Shown: positions 25,723-34,035 of the stretch, piece by piece
Layout of the letters: the number at the start of each line of letters is the position of its first letter
How positions within the stretch are numbered: position 1 is the stretch's first letter
Source: an uncultured Lachnospiraceae bacterium
Lineage (GTDB): Bacteria > Bacillota > Clostridia > Lachnospirales > Lachnospiraceae
Direction of reading: 5' to 3'
Length of the DNA: 51,186 nt
NCBI GenBank assembly: GCA_947643615.1
Contig: CANRWO010000022.1
Location: 1 to 51,186 of the forward strand
Position numbers and translations under genes: made by a program
The notes under the pieces: generated by a model
The model's database searches: none
Seen by the model: only the letters and a program-made list of their open reading frames with translations
Told to the model about the DNA's origin: nothing

Positions 25723-26421
25723 ATGGCAACCGAGAATCAAAACATTTTTTATCAGGCACAGTCCCTTCCCTATGAGAGGTTTCTGCGGTTTGGCCCGGAG
25801 AACCTGACGGAGGCGGAACTGCTTGCCATCATTATCCGTACCGGGACAAAAGACTGCAATGCTTTACAGCTGGCAGAGCAGGTTCTTTCACTGGCCAGAT
25901 ATCCGAAGGAGGGACTTCTGGGACTCTATGACGTGTCCGTAAAGGAGCTTCAGGGCATTAAAGGCATAGGCCAGGTCAAGGCGGTAAAGCTGAAATGCCT
26001 TGCGGAATTGTCCATGCGGATGAATACCGCCACCGCAAAAGAGGGGATCTGCTTCAACAGTTCCGGGCAGGTGGCAGACTATTTCATGGAAAGGCTGCGG
26101 CATAAGAATACGGAGAGCCTGGTGCTGGTCTGCCTGGATGCCAAGGGGCAGCTGATCTCGGAGCAGAAGCTCTCGGACGGGAGCGTGAGGATGACATTGA
26201 TCTCACCCAGGGAGATTTTCCTGGCGGCGCTGCAAGATTGTGCGGTCAGCATCCTGCTGGTGCACAACCATCCCAGCGGTGACCCCACGCCCAGCCGGGC
26301 AGACAGGGAATTGACCTCCAATTTAAAGGAGCTGGGTGACAAAATGGATATCCCGCTGCTGGACCATATCATAATCGGCGACAACCGGTACACCAGCTTT
26401 AAGGAAGCGGCACTTATATAA
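25723..26421 (+). CDS. radC: RadC/YsxA-type JAB-domain protein
   Basis: 232 residues. An N-terminal helix-hairpin-helix region covers about 30-100 (LQGIKGIGQVKAVKLK). A JAB1/MPN-type domain covers about 110-230 with metal motif H181-x-H183-PSGD and D194. The RadC name is historic: a role in DNA repair is disputed. In Firmicutes it commonly lies just before mreB, as here. Confidence 0.93.
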   Translation: MATENQNIFYQAQSLPYERFLRFGPENLTEAELLAIIIRTGTKDCNALQLAEQVLSLARYPKEGLLGLYDVSVKELQGIKGIGQVKAVKLKCLAELSMRMNTATAKEGICFNSSGQVADYFMERLRHKNTESLVLVCLDAKGQLISEQKLSDGSVRMTLISPREIFLAALQDCAVSILLVHNHPSGDPTPSRADRELTSNLKELGDKMDIPLLDHIIIGDNRYTSFKEAALI

Positions 26422-26425
26422 ATTA

Positions 26426-26467
26426 CGGATATGATCCGCTCTGCATAACCGCCGGGGCATTCCCGGC
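26426..26467 (+). other. Palindrome and GC-rich hairpin between radC and mreB
   Basis: CGGATATGATCCG (26426-26438), identical over 13 bases to a copy at 16050, lies five bases after the radC stop. A 6-bp GC hairpin GCCGGG/CCCGGC follows at 26451-26467. There is no U-tract, so termination is not indicated. Confidence 0.45.
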
Positions 26468-26525
26468 TCGGAAAGAGTTTGCTCTGCGGACGATTCACCA
26501 TTACGTTAAGAAAGGGGCTTTTGTT

Positions 26526-27536
26526 TTGGCAAACAACGCATTCGGTATCGACCTCGGTACCAACAACATTAAAATCTACAGCAGGGGCGAGGACCATGTT
26601 CTTGTGGAGAAGAACATGATTGCCATTGAGAATAAAAATACATTATTTGCTTATGGTGATTCCGCATTTGAAATGTATGAGAAAGCGCCCAGCAATATTC
26701 ATATTTCTTATCCTTTGTCCAACGGTGTCATTGCCGACATCAAAAATATGGAGACCTTGGTACGCTATTTCATCAGTGACCTGCAGAAGGGGAACAACAA
26801 GCCTGCGGATTTCTTTATCGCAGTGCCCACGGATGTCACCGAGGTGGAGAAGCGTGCGTTTTATGACCTGATCCGGGATGCCAATGTGAAAGCCAAACGG
26901 ATCATGGTAGTGGAAAAGGCAGTGGCGGACGGCCTGGGATTGGATATTGACGTCAAGAATTCACAGGGTGTCCTTGTGGTAAACGTGGGGTATGAGACTA
27001 CGGAAATTTCCATCCTTTCCCTGGGAGGCATCGTGCTGAGCCGTCTGATCAAGACCGGAGGCCTGAAATTTGACGAGGCTATCCGGGCCGCAGTGCGCAA
27101 GGAGTTCAGCCTGATTATCGGGGGGAAGACCGCAGAGACGGTGAAGATATCCCTGAGCGAACTGGAGAAGGAAGAGCAGGGTGCGGTAGTCTACGGAAGG
27201 GATATTGTGACAGGGCTCCCGGTAGAGAGGGAGATCCCTACCAGGCTGGTGGATCAGTGCCTGGAAGAGCATTTCAATACCATTATCGATAATGTGAAGG
27301 TGATCCTGGAGAGAACCCCTCCCGAGCTTGCGGCGGACATTTACCGCCACGGCGTCTATCTTACCGGCGGGGCGTCCCAGGTGAGCCATTTGTCGGAGCG
27401 GCTTGCCACAGGAACGGGTTTGAAAGTGAATGTCGCCGAAAACCCTGTCACCAGTGTTGTCATGGGACTTGCCAAAATCATTAAGGACGACAACTATAAA
27501 TCTGTAGCCTATGCAATTGAAGGGATGAGTAAATGA
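26526..27536 (+). CDS. mreB: Rod-shape-determining actin homologue MreB
   Basis: 336 residues. A bacterial actin that forms membrane-bound filaments and directs lateral wall synthesis. Phosphate-1 loop IDLGTNNIKIY, a second nucleotide-binding region VVNVGYETTEIS and the adenosine motif LTGGASQVSHL are visible. The start is TTG at 26526 with AAAGGGG 7 bases upstream; no ATG lies nearby upstream in frame. Its stop overlaps the mreC ATG (ATGA). First gene of the wall-elongation cluster. Confidence 0.95.
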   Translation: MANNAFGIDLGTNNIKIYSRGEDHVLVEKNMIAIENKNTLFAYGDSAFEMYEKAPSNIHISYPLSNGVIADIKNMETLVRYFISDLQKGNNKPADFFIAVPTDVTEVEKRAFYDLIRDANVKAKRIMVVEKAVADGLGLDIDVKNSQGVLVVNVGYETTEISILSLGGIVLSRLIKTGGLKFDEAIRAAVRKEFSLIIGGKTAETVKISLSELEKEEQGAVVYGRDIVTGLPVEREIPTRLVDQCLEEHFNTIIDNVKVILERTPPELAADIYRHGVYLTGGASQVSHLSERLATGTGLKVNVAENPVTSVVMGLAKIIKDDNYKSVAYAIEGMSK

Positions 27537-28399
27537 GCCCGATCATAAAAAGAAAAGGGGAGAGATTTACTTTGCCGAGTAAATATCTCCTTTTGATTTT
27601 AACCATATTGTGTACCGGCATGATGCTGATCACATTCGGGACAGATGTGTTTAACCGCCCCCTGAACACGGTGGTGGGATACGTCATCGTCCCCTTCCAG
27701 AGGGGGATCAGCTCCATGGGCGGCTGGCTTTCCAGCCGGTCTGAAGAACTGGTGCAGATCAGGACATTGCTGGACGAAAATGCCCGCCTGCGGGAGGAGA
27801 TCGCCGCCCTGACAGAAGAAAATACTCTGCTCCAGCAGGATAAATACGAGCTCAACAGGATGCGGGAGCTTGTGGCGCTGAACGAGCAGTACGGCGAATA
27901 TGATAAGGTGGGGGCCCGGATCATCGGAAGGGATTCCGGCAACTGGTACTCTTCTTTTGTGATCGATAAAGGGGCCGACGATGGCCTGGCAGTGGATATG
28001 AATGTCATTGCCGGCGGCGGACTGGTAGGCAGGGTGACTTCCGTAGGGCCTAACTGGGCCAAGGTGACTTCCGTTATTTCCGATAACGTGAATGTCAGCG
28101 CCATGACGCTTTCCACGGAAGATAACCTTACGGTAACCGGAGATTTAAAGCTGATGGCAGATAACTGTATCACTTTCAGCCAGCTGGTGGACAGCCAGGA
28201 TAAAGTGGTGGTGGGAGACAAGGTGGTGACCTCCGATATCAGCGACAAATATCTTCCCAATATATTGATTGGGTATATCAACACCATCAATAAGGACAAT
28301 AACAACCTTACGAAATCCGGCCTGGTCACGCCGGCCGTGGATTTTGAGCACTTAAGTGAAGTGCTGGTCATCACGGACCTGAAGCAGACTGTGGAATAA
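27533..28399 (+). CDS. mreC: Rod-shape-determining protein MreC
   Basis: 288 residues. One N-terminal membrane helix (about 18-38), a coiled coil at about 70-115 (SEELVQIRTLLDENARLREE region), then the external beta-barrel domain. The motif IIGRDSGNWYSSFVIDKGADDG is typical. It links cytoplasmic MreB to PBP2 and RodA outside. It overlaps mreB by 4 bases; GAAGGGA precedes the ATG. Confidence 0.95.
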   Translation: MSPIIKRKGERFTLPSKYLLLILTILCTGMMLITFGTDVFNRPLNTVVGYVIVPFQRGISSMGGWLSSRSEELVQIRTLLDENARLREEIAALTEENTLLQQDKYELNRMRELVALNEQYGEYDKVGARIIGRDSGNWYSSFVIDKGADDGLAVDMNVIAGGGLVGRVTSVGPNWAKVTSVISDNVNVSAMTLSTEDNLTVTGDLKLMADNCITFSQLVDSQDKVVVGDKVVTSDISDKYLPNILIGYINTINKDNNNLTKSGLVTPAVDFEHLSEVLVITDLKQTVE

Positions 28400-28468
28400 C
28401 GTGAAATTTTCAAATGGCAAAAAACATAAATATTTCACGATCCTGATTTGAGATTCCGCGAAGCGGAA
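28400..28468 (+). other. Two stem-loops in the mreC-mreD gap
   Basis: CGTGAAAT (28400-28407) pairs with ATTTCACG (28432-28439), and TTCCGC-GAA-GCGGAA forms a tight hairpin at 28454-28468. No U-tract follows, so processing or attenuation is more likely than full termination. The gap of 121 bases is unusual within this otherwise overlapping operon. Confidence 0.5.
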
Positions 28469-28521
28469 ATGGGAGTCAGTGTGAATTTCCATAGGACAAG
28501 AAGCCGTGGCATGGAGGGCTT

Positions 28522-29040
28522 ATGCTCAGAAAGATCATTGTTACATTGTTTGTATTAATCTGTTTTGTATTGCAGTGCAGTGTGTTTGACAGTTTGGCAT
28601 TTGCAGGCATCATCCCCAATCTGATGATCATACTGACTTCCTCCTTCGGATTCATGAGGGGGGAGAAGGAAGGCCTTATAATTGGCTTTTTCTGCGGACT
28701 GTTAAGCGATGTGTTTTTCGGCAGTTTTTTGGGGTTTTATGCGCTGGTCTTGATGTACATAGGCTATCTGAACGGGAAGTTCAGCAAGATATTTTATCCG
28801 GAAGATATCAAGCTGCCCATTGCCCTGATCATCACCAGCGACCTGTCGTACGGAATCCTCTGTTACGGCCTGATGTTCCTGCTGCGGGGCAGGTTCCAGT
28901 TCAGCTATTATTTCATGCATGTGATCCTGCCGGAAGCAATCTACACCATCGTTATCACGATCTTTTTGTACCCCGTGATCCTCTTTGTCAACGGGAAGCT
29001 GGAAGCAAGGGAAAAAAGGAGAGCACAAAAATTTGTTTGA
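28522..29040 (+). CDS. mreD: Rod-shape-determining membrane protein MreD
   Basis: 172 residues with about five membrane helices. The glycine-rich stretch RGEKEGLIIGFFCGLLSDVFFG is the usual MreD hallmark. GGAGGG lies before the ATG. The last codons overlap the start of the PBP2 gene by 8 bases. Confidence 0.9.
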   Translation: MLRKIIVTLFVLICFVLQCSVFDSLAFAGIIPNLMIILTSSFGFMRGEKEGLIIGFFCGLLSDVFFGSFLGFYALVLMYIGYLNGKFSKIFYPEDIKLPIALIITSDLSYGILCYGLMFLLRGRFQFSYYFMHVILPEAIYTIVITIFLYPVILFVNGKLEAREKRRAQKFV

Positions 29041-31918
29041 TGAATTAAAAGATAAGATAATCAGTATAATCACCAGCAGGCTTACCCTGTTGACCCTGCT
29101 TTTCTGCCTTTTCGGCGGAGTGCTGGCATACCGCTGCTTTGACCTGCAGATTGTCCACGGGGAGGAATATCTGAACGATTTTATATTACAGATTGAAAAG
29201 ACCAGGGACATTACCAGCACCAGGGGAAACATTTATGGCAGGAACGGGGAATTGCTGGCTTATAACGAGCTTGCCTATTCCGTGAAAATAGAAGATGTCT
29301 TCGAGTCCAGCGGTTCGAAGAACAGGAAACTGAATGAGACTATTTTCCGCCTGATCCAGATGGTGGAAAAGAACGGCGACAGTGTAATCACCGATTTTAA
29401 GGTTTATATTAACGAGGACGGTGAATTTGCGTATACCGCGGAGGGGACAAGCCTCTTAAGGTTCCTGGCGGATGCTTATGGGAGGCAGACCATCGGTGAC
29501 CTGGAGGATTCCGAGAGGACTGCCACGGCCCAGGAGCTGATGGAATATCTCAGCAGTACGAAACGTTTTGCCATCGGAGAATATGAAATACCCGGGGATT
29601 CCAAGAGTCCGTTCCTTCCCGGAAAGGGATATTCCCAGGAGGACTGGCTGAAGATGGTGACCATCCGTTATGCCATGAGCCTTACTTCCTACCGAAAATA
29701 TATCGGTACTACGGTTGCCACCAACGTCAATGAGAGGACCAGGGCGGTGATCCTGGAGAATTCCGATGTGCTGCCCGGCGTCAGCATTGAGGAGGATACG
29801 ATCCGCAAATATGTGGACAGCAAATATTTTGCACATGTATTGGGTTATACAGGCAAAATCTCTTCCGATGAGCTGACTGCCCTGAATGAGGAGATGGCTG
29901 CTGTGTCCGGTAAACCCGATACATACAATATCAATGATGTGGTGGGTAAGAGCGGTATTGAAGCCTATCTGGAAACAACCCTGCAGGGGCAGAAGGGGTA
30001 TGAGAAGGTAGTGGTGGACAACACGGGAAAGGTGATCACCATCCAGGAGAGGCAGGAACCACAGGCCGGCCAGGATGTCTACCTCACGCTGGATCCCGAT
30101 TTGACCATAGCCGCCTATAATATTGTGGAACAGAAGCTTGCCGGCCTGGTGTCCAGCAAGATCATCAACACAAAAGAATATATAGCTTCCGCAGGTTCCG
30201 GCAGCGCTGATATCAGGATCCCGATCTATGATGTGTATTTTGCAATGTTCAACAACAGCATTATTGATGTGAAACGACTGGCCGCTGAGAATGCGAGCGA
30301 GACAGAGCGCCAGGTTTACGAAAAATACCTTACGTATAAACAGAGTGTCTATGATACCTTACTTTATGAAATGACGGAGGGGATGACTCCTTATAACAGG
30401 CTGACCAAGGAATACCAGGTGTACCAGAGTAACATTGTGACCCTGTTAAACCGCAACGGCGTGATCATGAGCGAGGCGGTCAATGCAAGCGACGCAACAC
30501 AGATCGCGTGGGCCACCGATGAAGTCATCAGTTTAAACGAATATCTGAAATATTGCATTGCCCAGAACTGGATAGACGTCAGTAAGCTGGAATTGGAAGA
30601 TAAGTATTCAGACTCCACTGAAATATATGCAAAATTGCTGGATTATATTATCGCATCCATAGACAAAAATACGGAATTCCAGAAGCGCCTCTATAAATAT
30701 ATGCTGCTCTCGGATGTGATTAACGGGAAAGATGTGTGCATGATACTTTGTGAGCAGAACAGGGTAGACATACCGTTGGAGGATGAGGAGGCTTTGTATT
30801 CCGGTAAGATGAACGCCTTTACGTTTATGAAAAAGCGAATCGACAATCTGGACATTACTCCGGCACAGCTGGCGCTGGATCCCTGTAATGCCTCCGTAGT
30901 CATCACGGACGTAAATACAGGGGATGTGCTTGCAATGGTCTCTTATCCCGGGTACGACAACAACAAGATGGCAAATTCCATTGATGCGGACTATTATGCC
31001 CAGCTGAATGCCGATAAGTCGAATCCCATGCTGAACTATGCCACACAGTATAAAGCGGCGCCGGGGTCTACCTTTAAGATGGTCTCGGCCACGGCAGGGT
31101 TAATGGAAGGTGTCACCGATCTGTATATGAGAGTGAACTGTACGGGTACTTTTACGGAGATCGAGCCGCCCCCAAGGTGTTGGAAGCGTTCCGGCCATGG
31201 CAACGAAACGCTGACTACGGCTATCAGGGATTCCTGCAATTACTATTTCTTTAACGTGGGTTACCAGCTTTCCACCAGGTCGGGAATCTACAATGAGACG
31301 GAGGGGTTAAATACCCTATACCGGTACGCGGATCAATTTGGCCTGACGGAGAAATCCGGTGTGGAGATTGCGGAGTGGGAGCCTGAGCTGTCGGATATAG
31401 ACCCTGCGCGTTCCGCTATCGGCCAGGGCACAAACAGTTTCACTACCGCAGGGTTGGCGAGGTATGTCACTGCTGTGGCAAACAGCGGCACCTGCTATGA
31501 CCTTACACTGATCGACAGGATTACCGACTCTGAGGGCACATTGGTCCAGGAGTTTGAACCGGATATACGCAATACGGTGGATCTGCCTGAGGAATATTGG
31601 AATGCCATCCATCTGGGCATGCGCCAGGTGGTGGAAAACAAATCATATTTCAATGACCTGGCGGTGGCTGTGGCAGGTAAGACAGGAACCGCGGAACAGA
31701 CTTCTTCCCGGCCGAACCATGCGCTGTTTGTGTGCTATGCGCCATACGAACAGCCTGAGATCGCGGTTGTGACCAGGATACCTTTCGGATATTCCTCGGA
31801 CCATGCGGCACAGGCCACCAGGGACATCCTGAAATACTACTACGGCCTGGCGGAGGAAGACGAACTGATCACCGGTACCGCTGACGCCCCCGACGGCGGA
31901 ATATCCAATGAATTGTAA
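29033..31918 (+). CDS. mrdA: Penicillin-binding protein 2 (elongation transpeptidase) with large insertions
   Basis: 961 residues from the TTG at 29033, chosen because AAGGAG is 11 bases upstream and because an earlier TTG would lie deep inside mreD. One membrane helix at about 17-35. The dimerisation part has TSTRGNIYGRNGELLAYN. Transpeptidase motifs are S679-x-x-K (PGSTFKM), S734-C-N736 and K883-TG. PBP2 of model species has the serine near residue 330; here about 350 extra residues lie before it. The largest block is about 235 mostly helical residues (nucleotides about 30160-30870), between TLDPDLTIAAYNIVEQ and the VVITDVNTGDVLAMVSYPGY strand. Works with RodA (34036-35151) and MreBCD to extend the lateral wall. 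Confidence 0.93.
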   Translation: MFDELKDKIISIITSRLTLLTLLFCLFGGVLAYRCFDLQIVHGEEYLNDFILQIEKTRDITSTRGNIYGRNGELLAYNELAYSVKIEDVFESSGSKNRKLNETIFRLIQMVEKNGDSVITDFKVYINEDGEFAYTAEGTSLLRFLADAYGRQTIGDLEDSERTATAQELMEYLSSTKRFAIGEYEIPGDSKSPFLPGKGYSQEDWLKMVTIRYAMSLTSYRKYIGTTVATNVNERTRAVILENSDVLPGVSIEEDTIRKYVDSKYFAHVLGYTGKISSDELTALNEEMAAVSGKPDTYNINDVVGKSGIEAYLETTLQGQKGYEKVVVDNTGKVITIQERQEPQAGQDVYLTLDPDLTIAAYNIVEQKLAGLVSSKIINTKEYIASAGSGSADIRIPIYDVYFAMFNNSIIDVKRLAAENASETERQVYEKYLTYKQSVYDTLLYEMTEGMTPYNRLTKEYQVYQSNIVTLLNRNGVIMSEAVNASDATQIAWATDEVISLNEYLKYCIAQNWIDVSKLELEDKYSDSTEIYAKLLDYIIASIDKNTEFQKRLYKYMLLSDVINGKDVCMILCEQNRVDIPLEDEEALYSGKMNAFTFMKKRIDNLDITPAQLALDPCNASVVITDVNTGDVLAMVSYPGYDNNKMANSIDADYYAQLNADKSNPMLNYATQYKAAPGSTFKMVSATAGLMEGVTDLYMRVNCTGTFTEIEPPPRCWKRSGHGNETLTTAIRDSCNYYFFNVGYQLSTRSGIYNETEGLNTLYRYADQFGLTEKSGVEIAEWEPELSDIDPARSAIGQGTNSFTTAGLARYVTAVANSGTCYDLTLIDRITDSEGTLVQEFEPDIRNTVDLPEEYWNAIHLGMRQVVENKSYFNDLAVAVAGKTGTAEQTSSRPNHALFVCYAPYEQPEIAVVTRIPFGYSSDHAAQATRDILKYYYGLAEEDELITGTADAPDGGISNEL

Positions 31919-31956
31919 AGAGACAAAACGGTAAGCGTTCACGGAAGGGTGGGTGA

Positions 31957-32637
31957 ATGAACGGAATGAAAGACGCAGTATTGATCAAAAGTTTTCCTAA
32001 GGGCATTTCGCTCTATCTGAATGAAGAAGCTGCCTTTGAGGATATTCTGGAGGAGCTTGCCCGCAAATTCTCCGGGGCAAAAAGCTTCTTTGGAACGGCA
32101 TGCATGGCCCTCTCCATAGACGGCAGGGAAGTGGGGAATGCGGAAGAGATCGCTATTCTGGACACCATTCACCAGAACAGCAACCTGAGCATAGCCTGCA
32201 TTGTGGGCAGGGATGAGGCAGCCAACAAAAATTTTATCAAGGCCCTTGCCCATATGGAGAAAAAGCTTAGCGGCGGAGAGGACGGCCAGTTCTTTAAAGG
32301 CAGCCTGAAGAACAACGAAGTCATAGAAACGGAAAACAGCATTATCGTCCTGGGGGATGTATACCCCGGAAGCGCGGTTATCAGCGCAAGGAATATCATT
32401 ATATTGGGCGGACTCTACGGTGAAGCCTATGCAGGCGGAAACGGCATGAAGGGAGCCTTTGTTGCAGCGCTTGAAATGGAGCCGGAAAGAATCAAGATCG
32501 GCGATTTCAAATATAAAACAGGTACAAAACAGTCAAAATGGAGCATACGCCCAAAGGTACAGCCGAAGATTGCATATGTGAAGAACGACAAGATTATCTT
32601 TGAACCTTTTACGAAAGATTTGCTGAGTTCCTTTTAA
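31957..32637 (+). CDS. minC: Septum-site inhibitor MinC
   Basis: 226 residues. The N-terminal FtsZ-inhibiting domain covers about 1-105. The C-terminal beta-helix domain covers about 115-215, with the glycine-rich repeats IIVLGDVYPGSAVISARNI and IIILGGLYGEAYAGG, and binds MinD. The min genes lie between PBP2 and rodA, as in other Clostridia. GGAAGGGTGGG precedes the ATG. Confidence 0.93.
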   Translation: MNGMKDAVLIKSFPKGISLYLNEEAAFEDILEELARKFSGAKSFFGTACMALSIDGREVGNAEEIAILDTIHQNSNLSIACIVGRDEAANKNFIKALAHMEKKLSGGEDGQFFKGSLKNNEVIETENSIIVLGDVYPGSAVISARNIIILGGLYGEAYAGGNGMKGAFVAALEMEPERIKIGDFKYKTGTKQSKWSIRPKVQPKIAYVKNDKIIFEPFTKDLLSSF

Positions 32638-32645
32638 GCATTTGC

Positions 32646-32664
32646 CCGGCGGCGCAGCCGCCGG
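32646..32664 (+). other. GC-rich hairpin between minC and minD
   Basis: An 8-bp perfect stem CCGGCGGC/GCCGCCGG with a GCA loop, without a following U-run. It may act as an RNA processing or stability element that sets MinC against MinD levels. Confidence 0.5.
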
Positions 32665-32726
32665 ACAAAGAAAGGATTCGGAGGACGACAACTATATTGA
32701 CAAAATCAGAATGGAGGATTTGTGGA

Positions 32727-33521
32727 ATGGAAAGTCAGGTCATTGTCGTCACTTCAGGGAAAGGCGGTGTGGGGAAGACCACCACATCGGCAAACGTCGG
32801 AACAGGTCTTGCAAAGCTTGGGAAAAAGGTATGCCTCATCGATACGGATATCGGGCTGCGTAACCTGGATGTAGTGATGGGGTTGGAAAACCGCATTGTC
32901 TATAATCTGGTGGATGTGGTGGAAGGAAACTGCCGCGTAAAACAGGCGCTGATCCGTGATAAGCGCCACCCCGGGCTGTATCTAATGCCTTCGGCACAGA
33001 CCAGGGATAAGTCGGCCGTATCCCCGGGACAGATGATAAAAGTCATCGAACACTTAAAGGAACAATTTGATTATATCATTCTGGACTGCCCGGCCGGCAT
33101 CGAGCAGGGTTTCCAGAATGCCATAGCCGGCGCTGACAGGGCGCTTGTGGTCACCACTCCGGAAGTATCGGCGATCCGTGATGCGGACCGGATTATCGGG
33201 TTGCTGGAGGCAAACGGGTTTAAGCAGATGGATCTGATCCTGAACCGTCTCAGGATGGATATGGTACGGAAGGGAGATATGATGTCGGCGCAGGACGTGG
33301 TGGATATTCTGGCCATCCCTCTGATCGGGATTGTCCCCGATGACGAGAACGTGGTCATTTCCACCAACCAGGGTGAGCCTCTGGTTGGCAGCGACTGCCC
33401 GGCCGGACAAGCTTACGCAAATGTGGTGCTGCGGGTGGAGGGGAAGGAAGTTCCCTTCATGAATTTTGAAAAGAGCATTTCTTTCTGGACAAGGGTAACG
33501 GGTATTTTTCACAAAGCATAA
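32727..33521 (+). CDS. minD: Septum-site ATPase MinD
   Basis: 264 residues. Deviant Walker A SGKGGVGKTT at about 10-19, Walker B YIILDCPAG, and a C-terminal amphipathic stretch (FMNFEKSISFWTRVTGIF) for membrane binding. It recruits MinC and is displaced by MinE. The ATG at 32727 has GGAGG 9 bases upstream and gives the usual MESQVIVVTSGKGG; an earlier in-frame start at 32697 is not needed. Confidence 0.96.
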   Translation: MESQVIVVTSGKGGVGKTTTSANVGTGLAKLGKKVCLIDTDIGLRNLDVVMGLENRIVYNLVDVVEGNCRVKQALIRDKRHPGLYLMPSAQTRDKSAVSPGQMIKVIEHLKEQFDYIILDCPAGIEQGFQNAIAGADRALVVTTPEVSAIRDADRIIGLLEANGFKQMDLILNRLRMDMVRKGDMMSAQDVVDILAIPLIGIVPDDENVVISTNQGEPLVGSDCPAGQAYANVVLRVEGKEVPFMNFEKSISFWTRVTGIFHKA

Positions 33522-33535
33522 GGAGGAGCAGTGAA

Positions 33536-33829
33536 ATGAGACATTTCTTTCGCAGAAAAAGCTCCTGCCAGATTGCAAAGGACAGACTGAAGATCCTGCT
33601 GATCTCGGACAGGGTCAATTGCTCGCCGGAAATGATGGAGCTTATCAAGAATGATATTGCCAAGGTGATATCAAAGTATATGAAAATAGACGCGGAAAAC
33701 ATAGAAATCCAGATCAGTACCGTGGGAAGCAAAACGGGAAAAGGCGCAAACGGCAAGCATCCGATGTTGTATGCAAATATCCCTATCCTGGATACCACAG
33801 CGCAGGAGCATGCGGTAAATGCAAAGTGA
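33536..33829 (+). CDS. minE: Min topological specificity factor MinE
   Basis: 97 residues. The MinD-contact helix region AKDRLKILLISDRVNCSPEMM is followed by the dimerisation strand part (IEIQISTVG). It displaces MinD from the membrane, which makes a dynamic Min system possible in this organism rather than a DivIVA-only type. AAGGAGGAGC precedes the ATG, 14 bases after minD. Confidence 0.93.
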   Translation: MRHFFRRKSSCQIAKDRLKILLISDRVNCSPEMMELIKNDIAKVISKYMKIDAENIEIQISTVGSKTGKGANGKHPMLYANIPILDTTAQEHAVNAK

Positions 33830-33844
33830 TTTTATATACGGTGG

Positions 33845-34000
33845 TCTGTGTCTGCGCGCTGCCTGGCGGATATTCCCAGGCAGCGCAGAAATGGTGATAG
33901 ATTGAAAAATCATGCTGACACACTGATTTTCAATCGGCAATTTGAGTCAAAGCAGGGATTGCCTTGACCGCAGTGGGAAATTTGAGATTTTCGACGCGTG
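33845..34000 (+). repeat. Dispersed structured repeat, copy C (long form)
   Basis: The left arm TCTGCGCGCTGCCTGG (33849-33864) pairs with CCAGGCAGCGCAGA (33874-33887), a 14-bp stem with the same two-base CG bulge seen in other copies. A 3' module follows: ATTGAAAAATCA pairs with TGATTTTCAAT, then a block CACTGATTTTCAATCGG and the following bases (33921-33953) shared with copy F, and an end in CGCGTG at 33995-34000. An open frame runs from this repeat into rodA, but it is not the real start. Confidence 0.75.
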
Positions 34001-34035
34001 TCATCCCAGTAAACTGCTCTGACATGGGGATTGGT

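Noticed and set aside
28454..28468. Hairpin TTCCGC-GAA-GCGGAA as an intrinsic terminator
   Set aside because: No U-tract follows and downstream genes belong to the same functional cluster.
33964..34035. 24-residue N-terminal extension of RodA
   Set aside because: Mostly encoded by the repeat element, starts with a non-ATG codon without a ribosome binding site; the conserved protein begins at 34036.
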